Shown piece by piece: positions 20,578 through 33,622 of a stretch of 64,000 nt of DNA (position 1 is its first letter; every line of letters begins with the position of its first letter). The position numbers and the translations under genes were made by a program. Source of the DNA: Chondrilla cf. caribensis. Its lineage: Eukaryota; Porifera; Demospongiae; Chondrillida; Chondrillidae. The stretch covers positions 78,501 through 142,500 of the forward strand of contig OZ026551.1 in the NCBI GenBank assembly GCA_964020155.1. Reading direction: 5' to 3'. Below the pieces are notes generated by a model that was not told where the DNA came from, made no database searches, and worked only from the letters and a program-made list of their open reading frames with translations.

Positions 20578-21196
20578 ATGACGCGTGGAACAAGCTAACA
20601 AGACTCTATTCTCTTCTGTATTGTAGATAGAAACCTCTCTTTAGTCAGTACCTACCTAATGTGTGCAATTATTAGAATTTAAGTAGCTCTGAGTATCCCG
20701 TGGCTTCTGTACCTCTACCATTTGCGAGATGTATCATGAAGGGACGGTGCAAGCAACTTGTGCTGGAAACTGGTGCTGGAAGGGACGGTGCAAGCTACTT
20801 GTGCTGGAAACTGGTGCTGGAAGAGACAGTGCAAGCGACTTGTGCTGGAAGGGACGGTGCAAGCGACTTGTGCTGGAAACTGGTGCTGGAAGGGACGGTG
20901 CAAGGCTTGACGTCAAGCATTTACCTGTTTCACATGGGAGCAGGACAACAAGGACTCATATAATGGTCTTACAAAGGGGGGTCTTTATGTTGGACGGTCA
21001 TGCTGCTATGAGTGTAATATACTGGGTCACTGGTCTTGAGCTGGAGTGATGTTGCTGTCTATTGAGGCAAGATTAAACCTGTGTAAGTTGTTATATGCTA
21101 TGACAGTATTACACTGTGTCCCTTCCATTGGCATGTATTCGCGTTTATTATGTTATTGTAATGTGAGCATTAATTACGGAGTACATAAAATACGCC
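20578..21196. other. intergenic between transaldolase and cryptochrome
   Basis: Transaldolase 3' UTR, then an approximately 42-bp minisatellite at 20735-20905 (gtgctggaagggacggtgca repeated, about four irregular copies), then unique sequence leading into the cryptochrome 5' region. No other gene was seen. Confidence 0.6.
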
Positions 21197-21325
21197 ATGG
21201 CGACAGAGAAGGGGGAATTCCCGTCCCAACCGCCTCTACGCAGCAAGCGCACAAAAAGCGTAAGACGCCATAAGAGTCAGGAGATATCGGAAAGAAGAAG
21301 TTTATGTCGGACTCAAGTAGCTTAG
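21197..21325 (+). promoter_or_regulatory. 42-codon uORF overlapping the cryptochrome start
   Basis: An ATG in near-ideal context (gccATGg) opens MATEKGEFPSQPPLRSKRTK..., ending at TAG 21323-21325 exactly at the exon 1 donor. It overlaps the cryptochrome ATG (21304) in another frame. It cannot be the cryptochrome N-terminus: its frame does not join exon 2 without a stop at any good donor seen. If transcribed it would be expected to reduce initiation at 21304. Confidence 0.5.
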
Positions 21326-21768
21326 GTGAGAAGACGCGACATCACCAAATGAGCAAGTCTTAACTATGATTATAGTTATCTGTGTTTGCTTGCGTGTTAA
21401 TGTACTGATTCTGGAGTAGACCTTAAATCAGAAGTGTAGGTTTACAAAGCTCTATACTGATTCGAAAACAGTGTGTATTGTGCAGGATCGCGTGTGTTAT
21501 TGTCATCAATCCCGGGGTGTATGTTATGTTGTGGAGTTTGCGACTTGTGCTAGCACACGCAGACGGACGCCCACTCCAAACACACTCCAATTCGATACGA
21601 TACTCCATGCAAATACAGGAACCGTCACCACGCACCTGCTTACCCTTCAAATGTTGGATAACGCCTAATCATTATGCTTTTGCATGGTTGAAATGATGAG
21701 CTAATTTGACTGACAGCAACTTACTATCTTTTCCTTTGTCACACAGTACATGTACACCAAACCCACAC

Positions 21769-21835
<67 letters not shown>

Positions 21836-21850
21836 GCACGCACACACACT

Positions 21851-21881
<31 letters not shown>

Positions 21882-23994
21882 GTATGTACTCACATGTGCA
21901 GATAATGATGGTTTGTCTCCTGACACACTGGTGTGCCCATCAGTTGCTGCCTTGCAAATAGTTATATTTGATTATTAACCGCAAGTTCCCTAGTCAACCG
22001 TATCAACTTCTTGCGGTGTATTGCTGGCTACATATCTAGTTCAATACAGTTACTGTTGTTACCTTGAATTGTAGTTCCAAATTGCCAACTTGTAACCAGG
22101 GGATCATAGGACTTGTAACCAGGGGATCATAGGACGTAATATTCATTGTTGATCTCTATGGTATCTATTATGGCACATTACCACCTAGTTGTTTGTCTGG
22201 GGGTCATTGTACAGATGTTTTGTGTCAAAATACAAGTTTTCATGACCTTGTACTGGCCTCTCCATCCAACCCTTGAGGAGTGTCACTAACAAGTGTAGTG
22301 CTTAGTAATGGGTTGGCTTCACAGCCAATCAAATGGTCCTCCTCAAGGAGTCACTTGATCATAAAATCAGTGTAAATCACCCGGGGGAAGGTCCCTAAAG
22401 ACACTACTTCAGTTCTCAAGTATCATTGGTGATCCCTGTTAGCTGTGTAGCACTTCTTTACAAGTCTAGGGGCTGACAGGTCATGATGGTTAGTGTATTC
22501 ATAGCCATAACAGTGTTACAGGGTGTTACACCCTGTTACAACATGTCAACCGCAAGCATTGGTAACATTTGGTAATGTCGCCTTGTTTAATAGGAAGGCT
22601 GTAATAACAATAATTTAGCGGTTTAAGGTGCAAATAATATAATAATACCTCCTATTATATCATCCGTTATGTAATATATACACTATATACACATTTATGG
22701 ATTGTATGAATATTTGTTGTTCCACAAACTCAAACTGTTGTGTCAACTGCACGTGGCTAAACTGGTGGAGTGTATATACTGTTATTCTAAACATGTTGTA
22801 TATCTGGTAACCAGGCAACTGCTGTCCTCTGTGTCCTTGCAGACTCGTTCATAGCGGACTGTCCTGAAGAGGACAATGGAGAGAAGGACTCCAGCTCATC
22901 ACCAAAAGAATTAAAAACAAACTTGTATCTATTTCATAATTCATCTCTCCGTCTCCATGACAACCCATCCCTCCTGAAGTCGATCAACCCTGAAAAGCAG
23001 ATTAGAGCCGTGTTCATTTTTGACGTCTACCACCACCAGAGGTCAGCTGCAACCTGTCGAAACAGGTTTCTACTGGAATCTTTGTACAACCTCGATCAGT
23101 TGCTACGGAATCTGAAAAGTCGTCTGTATGTGATCAGGGGCCACCCAGTGTTCACCCTGGACCGGCTTATCACCGAGTGGAATGTGGACGAGATCTTCTT
23201 CGAGGCCCATGTCGACAGCGGAGGGATACTACTGGACCAGTCCATTGTCAATGCGTGCCGAGGAAGAGGTGTGTCCATCACCATGTGCCACTCCCACACC
23301 TTGTATAACCCGGATCAATTGCTGCCTTATACTAACAGTGTGCGTTTGACCAGTTTCAACTTGTTTGAAGAGGTTCTGCAGCAGATGGGGCCACCGAGGC
23401 CACCTTTACCGTCCCCAGGAGATCTCCATGACAACACTGATATGTCGTCTTGCTACGATATACCGGACCCTCACGAACTGGGTGTTGCTGTGGACAGTAT
23501 GTACAAGGGTATTTGGGTGGGGGGAGAAAGTGAGGGATTGAAGCGTTTGGAGATTTACATGGAGAAGCGAGTCCTCACTAAAGGCATAACTACCTTTTTA
23601 GATGAGCCAACAGCTATTAGCCCTTATGTGAGGTTCGGCTGCCTCTCCACTAAGCTTATCTTTCAACGATGCCGCGAAACCAATAACAAAGATTTCTCGA
23701 ATTCTGTTTTCAAGAAATTGTCGATGAGAGATTTTTACCTCCATCTTTGTAGCCAAGTAAGTTGTTGTATGGCTGTATGTGGTGTGTGTTGTTAATGCCC
23801 TGTGCTGTGTCCAATGTTTAGACTCCGAATTTTGAGGTAATGGAGGGAAATCCCCTATCCTTGCAATTGCCTTGGGAAAGTGACCACATTCTTTTTGACA
23901 AATGGCGAACAGGAAACACCGGCTACCCCCTGATAGATGCCGCCATGACCCAACTAGTACAAGAAGGATTTATACATCATTCACTGAGGTTGTG

Positions 23995-24088
<94 letters not shown>

Positions 24089-24215
24089 GTGTGTGTGTGT
24101 GTGTGTTGTGTGTGTGTGTGTGTGTGTTTTTGTGTGTGTGTGTTTTTGTGTGTGTGTGTTTTTGTGTGTGTGTGTGTGTTTTTGTGTGTGTGTGTTGTGT
24201 GTGTGTGTGTGTGTT

Positions 24216-24288
<73 letters not shown>

Positions 24289-24866
24289 TTTTGTGTGTGT
24301 GTGTTTTTGTGTGTGTTTTTTGTGGGTTTTTTTTTGTGTGTGTGTGTGTGTGTGCATGTGTGTGTATGTGTGGTATGTCCCATGAATCATACCATGTAGA
24401 TTAGTGTATTCTTTCTGTTTTTAGGGAGACAGTTGCCTCCTTCTTGACGAGAGGAGACCTTTGGATATCGTGGGTCAAAGGGAAGGATGTGTTCGCCCAG
24501 TACCTCCTGGACTATGAGCCGGGAATCTGCAGTGGATCGTGGATGAAGTCCAGTTGTAGTGCCTTCATCGGTGAGACCATCGAGCACTACCATCCAGTTG
24601 GATTCGGACAGAAGGTGGATCCAGAGGGGATCTATGTACGACGTTATCTACCTCAATTGAAGGATATCCCATCAGAATATATCTATTGCCCATGGGCCAC
24701 GCCTCTCTCCGTACAAAACAAGGCAGGCTGTATAATTGGCAGGGACTACCCCTTTCCAATAGTGGATCACCTAACAGCCGGCTCAATCTGCTCGGAAAGA
24801 TTGAAAATAACAATTAACAAATTTTGCCATAAGTTCCAGGATAACACATCCACCAAACCATCATGA
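21304..24866 (+). CDS. cryptochrome / (6-4) photolyase family protein
   Basis: Flavoprotein of the animal cryptochrome/(6-4) photolyase clade, a blue-light receptor or DNA-repair enzyme. Exons 21304-21325, 22843-23756, 23822-23988 and 24425-24866 join in phase and give 514 residues. An N-terminal photolyase domain (YLFHNSSLRLHDNPSL) is followed by the FAD-binding helical domain: FDKWRTGNTGYPLIDAAM, then HHSLRETVASFLTRGDLW, then PVGFGQKVDPEG and YVRRYLP. In (6-4) photolyases the active site has HHxxxH; here it is HHSLRE, so the second histidine is Glu. In the GSWMWLS region the second Trp is Lys (GSWMKSS). Both changes argue for a sensory cryptochrome rather than a repair enzyme, as inferred. 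There is no long C-terminal tail. Start: first in-frame ATG after an upstream stop, with phase-correct splicing to exon 2. Confidence 0.9.
21770..21880. repeat. (CA)n in cryptochrome intron 1
   Basis: CA dinucleotides with cgcacgcacg interruptions in the 1.5-kb intron 21326-22842. The same intron also has a 24-bp tandem duplication at about 22095-22135 (cttgtaaccaggggatcata plus ggac). Confidence 0.95.
23989..24370. repeat. (GT)n array at a cryptochrome donor
   Basis: The intron starts gttgtgtgtgtgtgtgtgtt directly at the exon end CTGAG. It runs about 380 nt with regular ttttgtg interruptions, nearly the entire intron. Confidence 0.95.
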
Positions 24867-25239
24867 GCAATTGTTCACTGTTTTATTTTCATTTCCTCTG
24901 TGCGTGTGTACACGTGTACATATCTGTACGTGTGTGGTTGTGTCTTGTACGTATGTAGTGTTTATGTACACTCTTTGCTGTACACAACCATATTATGATA
25001 AGAATTATTCAGTGTCGTTACCATGGCACTGTATCATCCAAGTGTTAACAGAATTCATACTGCAGATTAATTAGATATTCAAAGTTGTATGATTCATTAA
25101 TGATAACATTATGATGAGATTGATTGAATGTTATTTGCTCAGCAGTATAAGAAGCCATGATAGAAGCCATGATAGAAGCCATGATTTGTGGGAATAAAAG
25201 ATTTATGAATTATAATCAAGGAACATAAAGTTGAGTGTG
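24867..25239. other. convergent 3' ends of cryptochrome and kinase-like gene
   Basis: 373 bp between two facing stop codons. An aataaa at 25193-25198 could be the cryptochrome polyadenylation signal. A 12-bp unit (agaagccatgat) is repeated three times at about 25150-25183. Any transcripts reaching it from both sides would overlap. Confidence 0.5.
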
Positions 25240-26546
25240 CTAACGGCCGGTAGTGTATTTCTGGTACATTTCTGTGATCTTCTGATTGACAAGGAGAGCA
25301 GAGGGTCTACTGGGAGGGTCCCACTCCCAACAGGAGCACATCAACTCGTATCTATTGGAACAGAACACTGCAGCAATTGAACATGGAGATACACGCATGC
25401 ACACCCACACCCACACAGTGCGGACACACCCACGCAAACCCACACACACACAGTGCGGACACACCCATGCAAATCCCCTCACACAGTGTGGACACACCCA
25501 CGCAAACCCACACCCACACAGTGTGGACACACCCATGCAAACCCACACACACACAGTGCGGACACACCCACACAGTGTGGACACACCCACGCAAACCCAC
25601 ACACACACAGTGCGGACACACCCATGCAAACCCACACACACACAGTGTGGACACACCCACGCAAACCCACACACACACAGTGCGGACACACCCACACAGT
25701 GCAGACACAAGTTCACACACAGTATTTGTGGACTGAGCATTGACTGTTCCAGTCTGTGCCCCTGCTTCAGGAGGTGTGGCAGTTCTACTATTTCCATCCC
25801 ATGATAGGGTACACGCCCCAAAGTAAACACTTCCCAGCAAACAATGGCATAGGACCACTACACAAGGAGGAACACGTCAAAAATCAAAACAGCAACAATA
25901 ACAACAACAATTATTGACACATACCACATCACTTTGCAAGGATAGTTTGTGAGTTGTGAATACTTCAGGAGCCAGCCATCTTGCTACTGAACTAACAAGG
26001 TAGCCCGTCTCGTTGCTGTCCCTGACAGGACAGAAGTCTGCTACTTTCACGTTCAGAGTGTCGTCCAGTCTGCAGGAGAGAATGGTGGGCGTGTTTGTGG
26101 GCGTGTACAGCAAGCCATCATGTACGTTCCAATTTAACCCACAGACAGTTTCGAGCCTTCAGGTTTCCATGGACACAATTATTGGTTGCTAAGTACTGCA
26201 TTGCTATGGAAACTTCATAGCAGAGCCGTACAAGTTCAGGTTCATTCAGGTTCTACCAATGGAGAGGACCATCAACACAAGCAAACATGTACCACCTCGG
26301 AGCCCCGCCCACCTCAGGCATGTCATCGCCAAGGACAACACTCTTCCTCAAGGTCCGGACATAAGACCGCACATCACCTCTGATAGTGTATCCCCGGACG
26401 ATGCGTGGGAGGTGGTCTTCTGCATCTAGGACCACGCCCACTGTTGACATTATGTTTGGATGGTTCCATGCCTTTGTGCCAGCAACCAGCTCCAAATATT
26501 CCATCAAATCAGATCTTGTTGAATATCCTGCAACATGGAAAAATCT

Positions 26547-26580
<34 letters not shown>

Positions 26581-27300
26581 TGTGTACACGTTCAAACCTT
26601 TCACAATCTTGGTAACAGCATCTTTAGTGAAGGCAGTACCGTCCGTGTACACCTTCTTGTAGTGGCACTTGAAGGTCGTGTGAAACACACCATCTTTCAG
26701 CATGATTGGGTTAGCAAAGAGGTTGCTAGGTAACACAGCTCCATCCAACAATGACGTCAGTTCTAAAATATCGTTTTCCGTCAACAAATAACTGTTTATC
26801 AGTCCTGCAGACAACAACAATAGCAACAAACAAACACATGAAGACTCTCTGGCCTAAGACTAGGTATTGTCCTGTGTGGATAGCAGTGTAATATTGTTAC
26901 GAGTAAGAACCTCTAATTACATCTTATTAGGTTCAAGGTTCCGCCCACTTCCTTTTACTTACCTTTGTCATCCACCTCAGGGTTGGATACTGTAAAAGTT
27001 CCATTTAAACTTTCATCCATTGAAGTGAGTCTTGGTTTGGAAATGGGAATAGCATCACCACTAGAATGGAAATAAGGTATGTATAGCATGTTATAGTTAG
27101 TATTAGTATAGTTATAGTATGTAGCCAATGTCTAGATTTTAGTTACAGTTACAGTTATAGTATTAGTTACAGTAATGATGTGTGTCGTACATGTACGTAC
27201 GTACACTATACTTTAGTTAGTTACAGTTATGATTAACTAAAAGGTCCAGAACATTACTAAAACATATTTTAGTTATAGTTATGATTAATCAAAACAACAT

Positions 27301-27355
<55 letters not shown>

Positions 27356-27376
27356 CACGCACACACACACACGCAT

Positions 27377-27419
<43 letters not shown>

Positions 27420-27429
27420 CACGCACACC

Positions 27430-27509
<80 letters not shown>

Positions 27510-28077
27510 ACTCACTATTCCTGTGTGACAGGGTTAGTCATCATGATGCCGTTGTAATTATTGCTTTCAATTTCCTCCATGTTACTTTGTGAGTTGTTCC
27601 GATAACAACAACAGCGACAACAACAATAACAACACACAAGCAGTACTGCTATCAGGATGACGGAAACAACTGCACCCAATATTATGCTAATTAGTCCTTG
27701 AAGAGATAACGGACCAAAAGGGGGTGGAGTTGTTGTAGGCGGGGTCTCCATTGTTGTAGGCGGGGTCTCCATTGTTGTATTAACGGATGAGCAATTAACA
27801 AGTGATGTGTTGAGAAGTGAACAATTAGTCACATTCCCACAGATCAATGAGTAATTCCCACATTCCATTGCTAGCATGTCCTGACAGATGGAGTGAAGGC
27901 TGCTGAGTGAGGTCTCACACCGCAGGGCCAGGCACCACAGGGCAGTCATGTACCCCAAACAGGAGGAGTTGACCGTGGAGTTCTCCGCCATTAGAGCTTG
28001 CTCACTGACACTATAGTTGGTGGCTGTGTAGCACAGTGAAGTGGTGTTGGAACAACTGGAGTGTAGACATAACACGA

Positions 28078-28141
<64 letters not shown>

Positions 28142-28687
28142 TGTGTGCGTCCATGTGCGTATGTATGGGTGTGTGTACGTGTATGTATGGGTGCATGTGA
28201 GTATGTACACATGTGAGTGAGAGTGTATGTACAGTGTGTGTACATGTGTGTTGGAAAGAGAAAACAGAGTCATTCAGTCATACATTGTGTGATCTTCTTT
28301 GAGGTCATATTGTAGTTTGATGATGGATGTAAGAACGTATGAGATGCGCGTGTATGCGTGGGTGAGATGGGGCATCTAAAGAGGACAAGCGTTACCATGA
28401 CATGAACCAGGGGATGTAGGGAGTACAGTTGGACAGGTGCGGGGCATGGCCGACCTTCCTACCTCTGTCGTTGTGGAAGGAGCATGAGTTATGGCGCGTC
28501 CCGGCGCCCCGTAACGTGAGCCGTCGGACATTACACATAAACAGTTCCACAGACTAAACAGACATATTCGACGCCTACAGACAGTGGCTCACCTCACTTG
28601 TACGGTATCGTCCGACGCACGGACAACGCAAACAAACAAACAACTCAGGAGAGCCGTGGCGAATATCGCGGACCGTCTGGTATCCAT
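25240..28687 (-). CDS. receptor-tyrosine-kinase-like transmembrane pseudokinase
   Basis: Single-pass cell-surface protein of 558 residues. Exons in coding order: 28687-28593, 28055-27516, 27060-26963, 26804-26598, 26527-26313, 26252-26143, 26069-25925, 25857-25719, 25367-25240; all phases agree. Order: signal peptide (AIFATALLSCLFVCVVRA); short Cys-rich ectodomain with several Asn glycosylation sequons; Thr/Pro stalk (ETPPTTMETPPTT); membrane helix (IISIILGAVVSVILIAVLL-like) followed by a Cys cluster; juxtamembrane region; kinase domain with MET-like HPNIMSTVGVVL. The catalytic loop reads HGNLKARN instead of HRDLAARN and the metal-binding motif is DFC instead of DFG. The proton-accepting Asp is therefore Asn, and catalysis is unlikely. 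APEVF and SDVWSYAIVCWE are normal. The C-lobe ends soon after the alpha-I helix, with no tail. Family assignment within RTKs is not possible by eye. Confidence 0.85.
25385..25718. repeat. minisatellite, about 32-37 bp, at a kinase-like gene donor
   Basis: On the coding strand the intron opens gtgtgaacttgtgtctgcac and at once repeats tgtgtgggtgtgtccgcact-type units to within about 20 nt of the next acceptor. On the plus strand it reads cccacgcaaacccacacaca. Confidence 0.92.
27303..27515. repeat. (CA)n and (GA)n at a kinase-like gene donor
   Basis: On the coding strand the donor gtgagtt is followed directly by (CT)n and then (GT)n for about 200 nt. A (GT)n on the plus strand at 28080-28140 lies on the acceptor side of the first intron of the same gene. 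Confidence 0.95.
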
Positions 28688-28949
28688 GTTAGAGCCACGC
28701 AGACACGCAGGTCTCTCTCTTCTGTCCGAGTGCCCGATAAGGGAGGTTGTTATGCTAGCGACACTTCGTGGGCGGTTCTGGGCACATCGCAGCGACCCTT
28801 GTCAACACAAACATCACGTGATCACTGACGTCTTTATAAGTCATTAATTATACTTGTAATGATAGAATGAATCAAGTCTCATTTCAATGGATAACAGAAA
28901 ATAAAGATTTTCAAAGAATCAAATAAATACTATTCTTCGAGGGAGTGTC
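28688..28949. other. short gap between SEC24 3' end and kinase-like gene start
   Basis: 262 bp separate two genes on the same (minus) strand. The gap must hold the SEC24 3' end and the kinase-like gene promoter. No clear motif was seen. Confidence 0.5.
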
Positions 28950-29620
28950 TTAGGAAAGTCCTTGCTTGATTTCTCTATGGATGTGGCAGAGGTAGTCGAT
29001 GTAGCTAAGTGTCTCTCCTGGGCCAATGTCCTCACGAAGGTACATTCTGAACTTGAGCTCACTCTTGTCCCTTTGCTTGGCAAACCGCAGCTGGACCCAA
29101 CAAGCAGGGGTGAAGGGAGGGGGATTATGCAATACTGTACAAGTGTTGCACAACACAACCAGTGAATTGCACAATACCTTCATGTGTGTCTTCCTCTCCT
29201 TGTGGAGTTGATCGATCACATTTCGAATGCGAATAGACAGGGAGTTCTCCAGCACTGGGAGCACAGACTGGGGGAACAGGAAGTATACTGGAATAAACAG
29301 AGATGATATACTGAGGGTTACAACATGCTACCGCTAACCCCCTCAGGATCAATTTGGGCTTGAGATCCGACACCAAATACACGAGAAACAAACTCGTTCG
29401 ATACTCTTGACCCCACCCAAATCACCATGGAAACACCGTTCTCTGCAATAAGAAGCAGTACATCACTGCATGTGCCATGAGCTGTGACACAACCGTCCAC
29501 TCACCTACGAGGTAGACCCCATCCTCTGACACCTTCTTCCCTGAACATCTCATCATAGGAGGAGCGTCAGTACCCTCAGGGTGAAGGTCGTGCTGCAGAG
29601 ATGTACAGTTGTGTGTGTGT

Positions 29621-29684
<64 letters not shown>

Positions 29685-32233
29685 TTCTAGCCCTCACCAG
29701 CTGGTAGAGATGAGGGTAGAGCAGAGGCAGTGTTCTGACTGGTCCTAGCGTCATTACCAACCACATCATGGCAGACTTGTGGTCGATGGACAGCAGTGGA
29801 GCTGTAGAGGTGACATGATATGACACACTGAACTGAGGTGGAGGACACACCGAACTGGAGGACACACCGAACTGGAGGACACACCGAACTGGAGGACACA
29901 CTGAACTGGAGGACACACTGAACTGGAGGACACACTGAACTGGAGGACACACTGAACTGGAGGACACACTGAACTGGAGGACACACTGAACTGGAGGACA
30001 CACTGAACTGGAGGACACACTGAACTGGAGGACACACTGAACTGGTGTATGCACAGATCCCACCCCTACTATTTGGACTGCCATCCATAAATATGGCAGC
30101 TCATGTACGGTTAGGGAGGTGGTGTTTGGTTTGACAGACCATCACTTACGAGAACAAACTGCTTGAGACTTGAGGATACAGTTGGTATAGATGGGAAGCA
30201 ACTTGAGGCTCTCTGGTAGAATCAGCTACAGGAGTTAGGAGGACACCATTGACACACAAGAGGGAAAGACGGAAACTACACACCCACCACAATCTACCAC
30301 ACCCACCACAATCTACCACACCCACCACAATCTACCACACCCACCACAATCTACCACACCCACCACAATCTACCACACCCACCACAATCTACCACACCCA
30401 CCACAATCTACCACACCCACCACAATCTACCACAACCTACTACACCCAAATACCCCACCCTCACCTGTCCAGGGGCTGAATTCTGGGAGCAGTGCTTACG
30501 ATATGTTGTGAGGATCTTTACACAGAGTGTGGTCAGGTTAGTGCTCACTGACTTGTACGGAGATGACAAGGAATCTCTAACAGCTGAAGTAAGACAGGGA
30601 TAACCAACACTAACTCAACACAGACAACACTAAATCAACACAGACAACACACGCTCAACACAGACAACACACACAAGACACGCTCAACACAGACAACACA
30701 CGCTCAACACAGACAACACACGCTCAACGCAGACAATCACGGACCTTTCTTCAACAAGAAGTTGAGAATGGTGTCCTGGTCACACCCGCGATAGACCTCG
30801 ATGTGTCTGGCCGTGGTGGTCAGCTGGAGGTTGTGAATGCGAAGACGACGTTGACCATATATGGAAGTGTACAGCAAGGCCACCTGAAACATATGAAGGT
30901 AACATGTGACTATCACCATGGCAACAATCACAGATCCACCAACTTGAAAGTACACCAATTCCCCTTCCTTTAGCTTTTCATCATGCTTGATTTCAACGGA
31001 CACGGCTTTTTCGGAATCTATGCTCCCAAACTCCATATCAGTGGGGTTGTTCTTGTAGAATCCTCCGTAATACTCCACCGGTCGAATACCTTCATGCACA
31101 ATGCAGTCTGATAGGAATGTCTGTCATGTGATTGTCATGTGACTCACCAGTGCTGGCCCTGACCCTCATCACGCAGTCGAAGGCCACTGATCTCTGCAAA
31201 GTGCCAGTGACGTCTTTGATCAACTTCTCGCCATCCACACTGGCCTACGATGAGGGGGTGGGGCAAGGAGGTGGAGCTTGGAGAGGTACATAAGTGTGTG
31301 TACAATACAACCCGTGACCAGTGGACAGTACAACCTGTGACCAGTGGACAGTACAACCTGTGACCAGTGGACAGTACAACCTGTGACTAGTAAACAGTAC
31401 AACCTGTGACCAGTGGACAGTACAACCCGTGACCAGTGAACAGTACAACCCGTGACCAGTGGACAGTACAACCCGTGACCAGCCAGTGAACAGTACAACC
31501 TGTGACCAGTGAACAGTACAACCTGTGACCAGTGAACAGTACAACCTGTGACCAGTGAACAGTACAACCTGTGACCAGTGGACAGTACAACCTGTGACCA
31601 GTGAACAGTACAACCTGTGACCAGTGTACAGTGGACAGTACAACCTGTGACCAGTGGACAATACAGAGTACTGACTTTGAACATGGGATAGTAGGAGAGC
31701 TCTCCACCTGTGGTTGCTATGCAGTGTCCAATGGTTGCTAGGTCGCTGTAAGATGTGGTTGACATGAACAGGTCAATCCCTACTCCAGCATCAACACACT
31801 CCTCAGCCAATTTGGAGTAGAAGTTGGAATGAGGATTCAGAAGGTTCTGCAAATGAAGTAAACAGTTAATAACACACTCTACAGGATCCAGTAGCACACA
31901 CTCCACAGGATCAGTAGCACACACTCTACCTTCTCCTTGTCAGTTCCTAGCAGCTTCTGGTCCAAGCGGTCCTTGAGCTGCCCAGGTCCTCCCCCACTGG
32001 GTAGGCCATGATGGAAGACCAGCAGTTTACCATTGCAGTCCCCGGACTACAGAAATGGGATGGCATTCAGTGTCATACCATCACGGGATAGACCCACCAG
32101 ATAATGACAGGGACATACCCTCAATGCCTCCAGCCCTCCCTTCAGAGCAGGTCCCAGTACTGACTGAGGCTTCTTACAGCCAATGAACATACCAGGCAGT
32201 TGTGTGAATAGGCTGTGGGGGTTGGGAGGGCAG

Positions 32234-32276
<43 letters not shown>

Positions 32277-32493
32277 GGTGTGTGAGTGTGTACACATGAG
32301 ACACAATGGAGTGAGAGTGGAGATGTATGCAGCTAGGAACCTCTCTATACTCTGCATAGCTTCCTCTAGAGAGACCAAGATTCCATCCACCAGAGGAACA
32401 AATACATCGTCTAAATCACTCACAACCATCATCTGAGGAACGCCTAGTGAAGACTGAGAGGAAGGACAGTAGATTTCTAAAATAAGCACACGC

Positions 32494-32571
<78 letters not shown>

Positions 32572-33576
32572 TCAAGTTGAAGAAATATATTGCAGTGTCA
32601 TAAGCTGCAAACCCAATCTTCACTTCACACTTCCCTTCTCCGGATCTGTACACACCAGTAAACACATATCAGTGACCACACACCATGGAGGACACCGGTG
32701 GACACACACCGGGGAGGACACCGGTGGACACACACCGGGGAGGACACCGGTGGACACACACCGGGGAGGACACCGGTGGACACACACCGGGGAGGACACC
32801 GGTGGACACACACCGGGGAGGACACCGGTGGACACACACCGGTGAGGACACCGGTGGACGCACACCAGTGAGGACACCGGTGGACGCACACTGGGGAGGA
32901 CACCGGTGGACACACACCAGTGAGGACACCGGTGGACACACACCAGTGAGGACACCGGTGGACACACACCGGGGAGGACACCGGTGGACACACACCGGGG
33001 AGGACACCGGTGGACACACACCGGGGAGGACACCGGTGGACACACACCAGTGAGGACACCGGTGGACACACACCGGGGAGGACACACACAATCACACCCC
33101 ACTACAGACACAAGTGCAAAAGGCGTGGTCCACCTTGGTAGGCTGCCCAGTATTCTGGTGATGTTCTGACAGAGCAAGTTGACCATTCCATTCTGGAGAG
33201 GACCAGCTGATACATCGATCATGATGAGATAAGCAGGAGTGGAAGGTAGACGATTCTTCTGAGGGGGGGGGGGGGAGGGGGTTGGTCACTGCACAACACT
33301 AGTGAGCTCAAATAGTGACTATGATCACCATGACAACTGACCACACCCACCTTACAGTAGTCTTCGGTGGCAAGGAATTCACAGGATCCATAACAGAGTT
33401 CAGGTCTTTGTACAGTGTCAGTCCTCCTTCCAGAGTGGTCCAGGTAACTGAAGTACTCCCCGGGTACTGGAGCAAGAGGCACTGGTTAGGATATGTTCAC
33501 ACAGAGTATAGCTGGTACACACACCCACACACCCACGCACACCCACACCCACACCCACACCCACACACACAAACAA

Positions 33577-33622
<46 letters not shown>

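Noticed and set aside
21197..21325. MATEKGEF... as the N-terminus of cryptochrome
   Set aside because: Its frame cannot be spliced to exon 22843 without a stop or a poor donor, whereas the ATG at 21304 joins in phase with a consensus donor.
26253..26312. Open frame running on past the kinase exon as coding sequence
   Set aside because: A good donor (gag|gtgggc) and acceptor (ggtag|aacctg) define a 60-nt intron. Splicing it restores VLGDDMPE-NLNEPELVRLCYE, which fits the kinase fold; reading through meets a stop.
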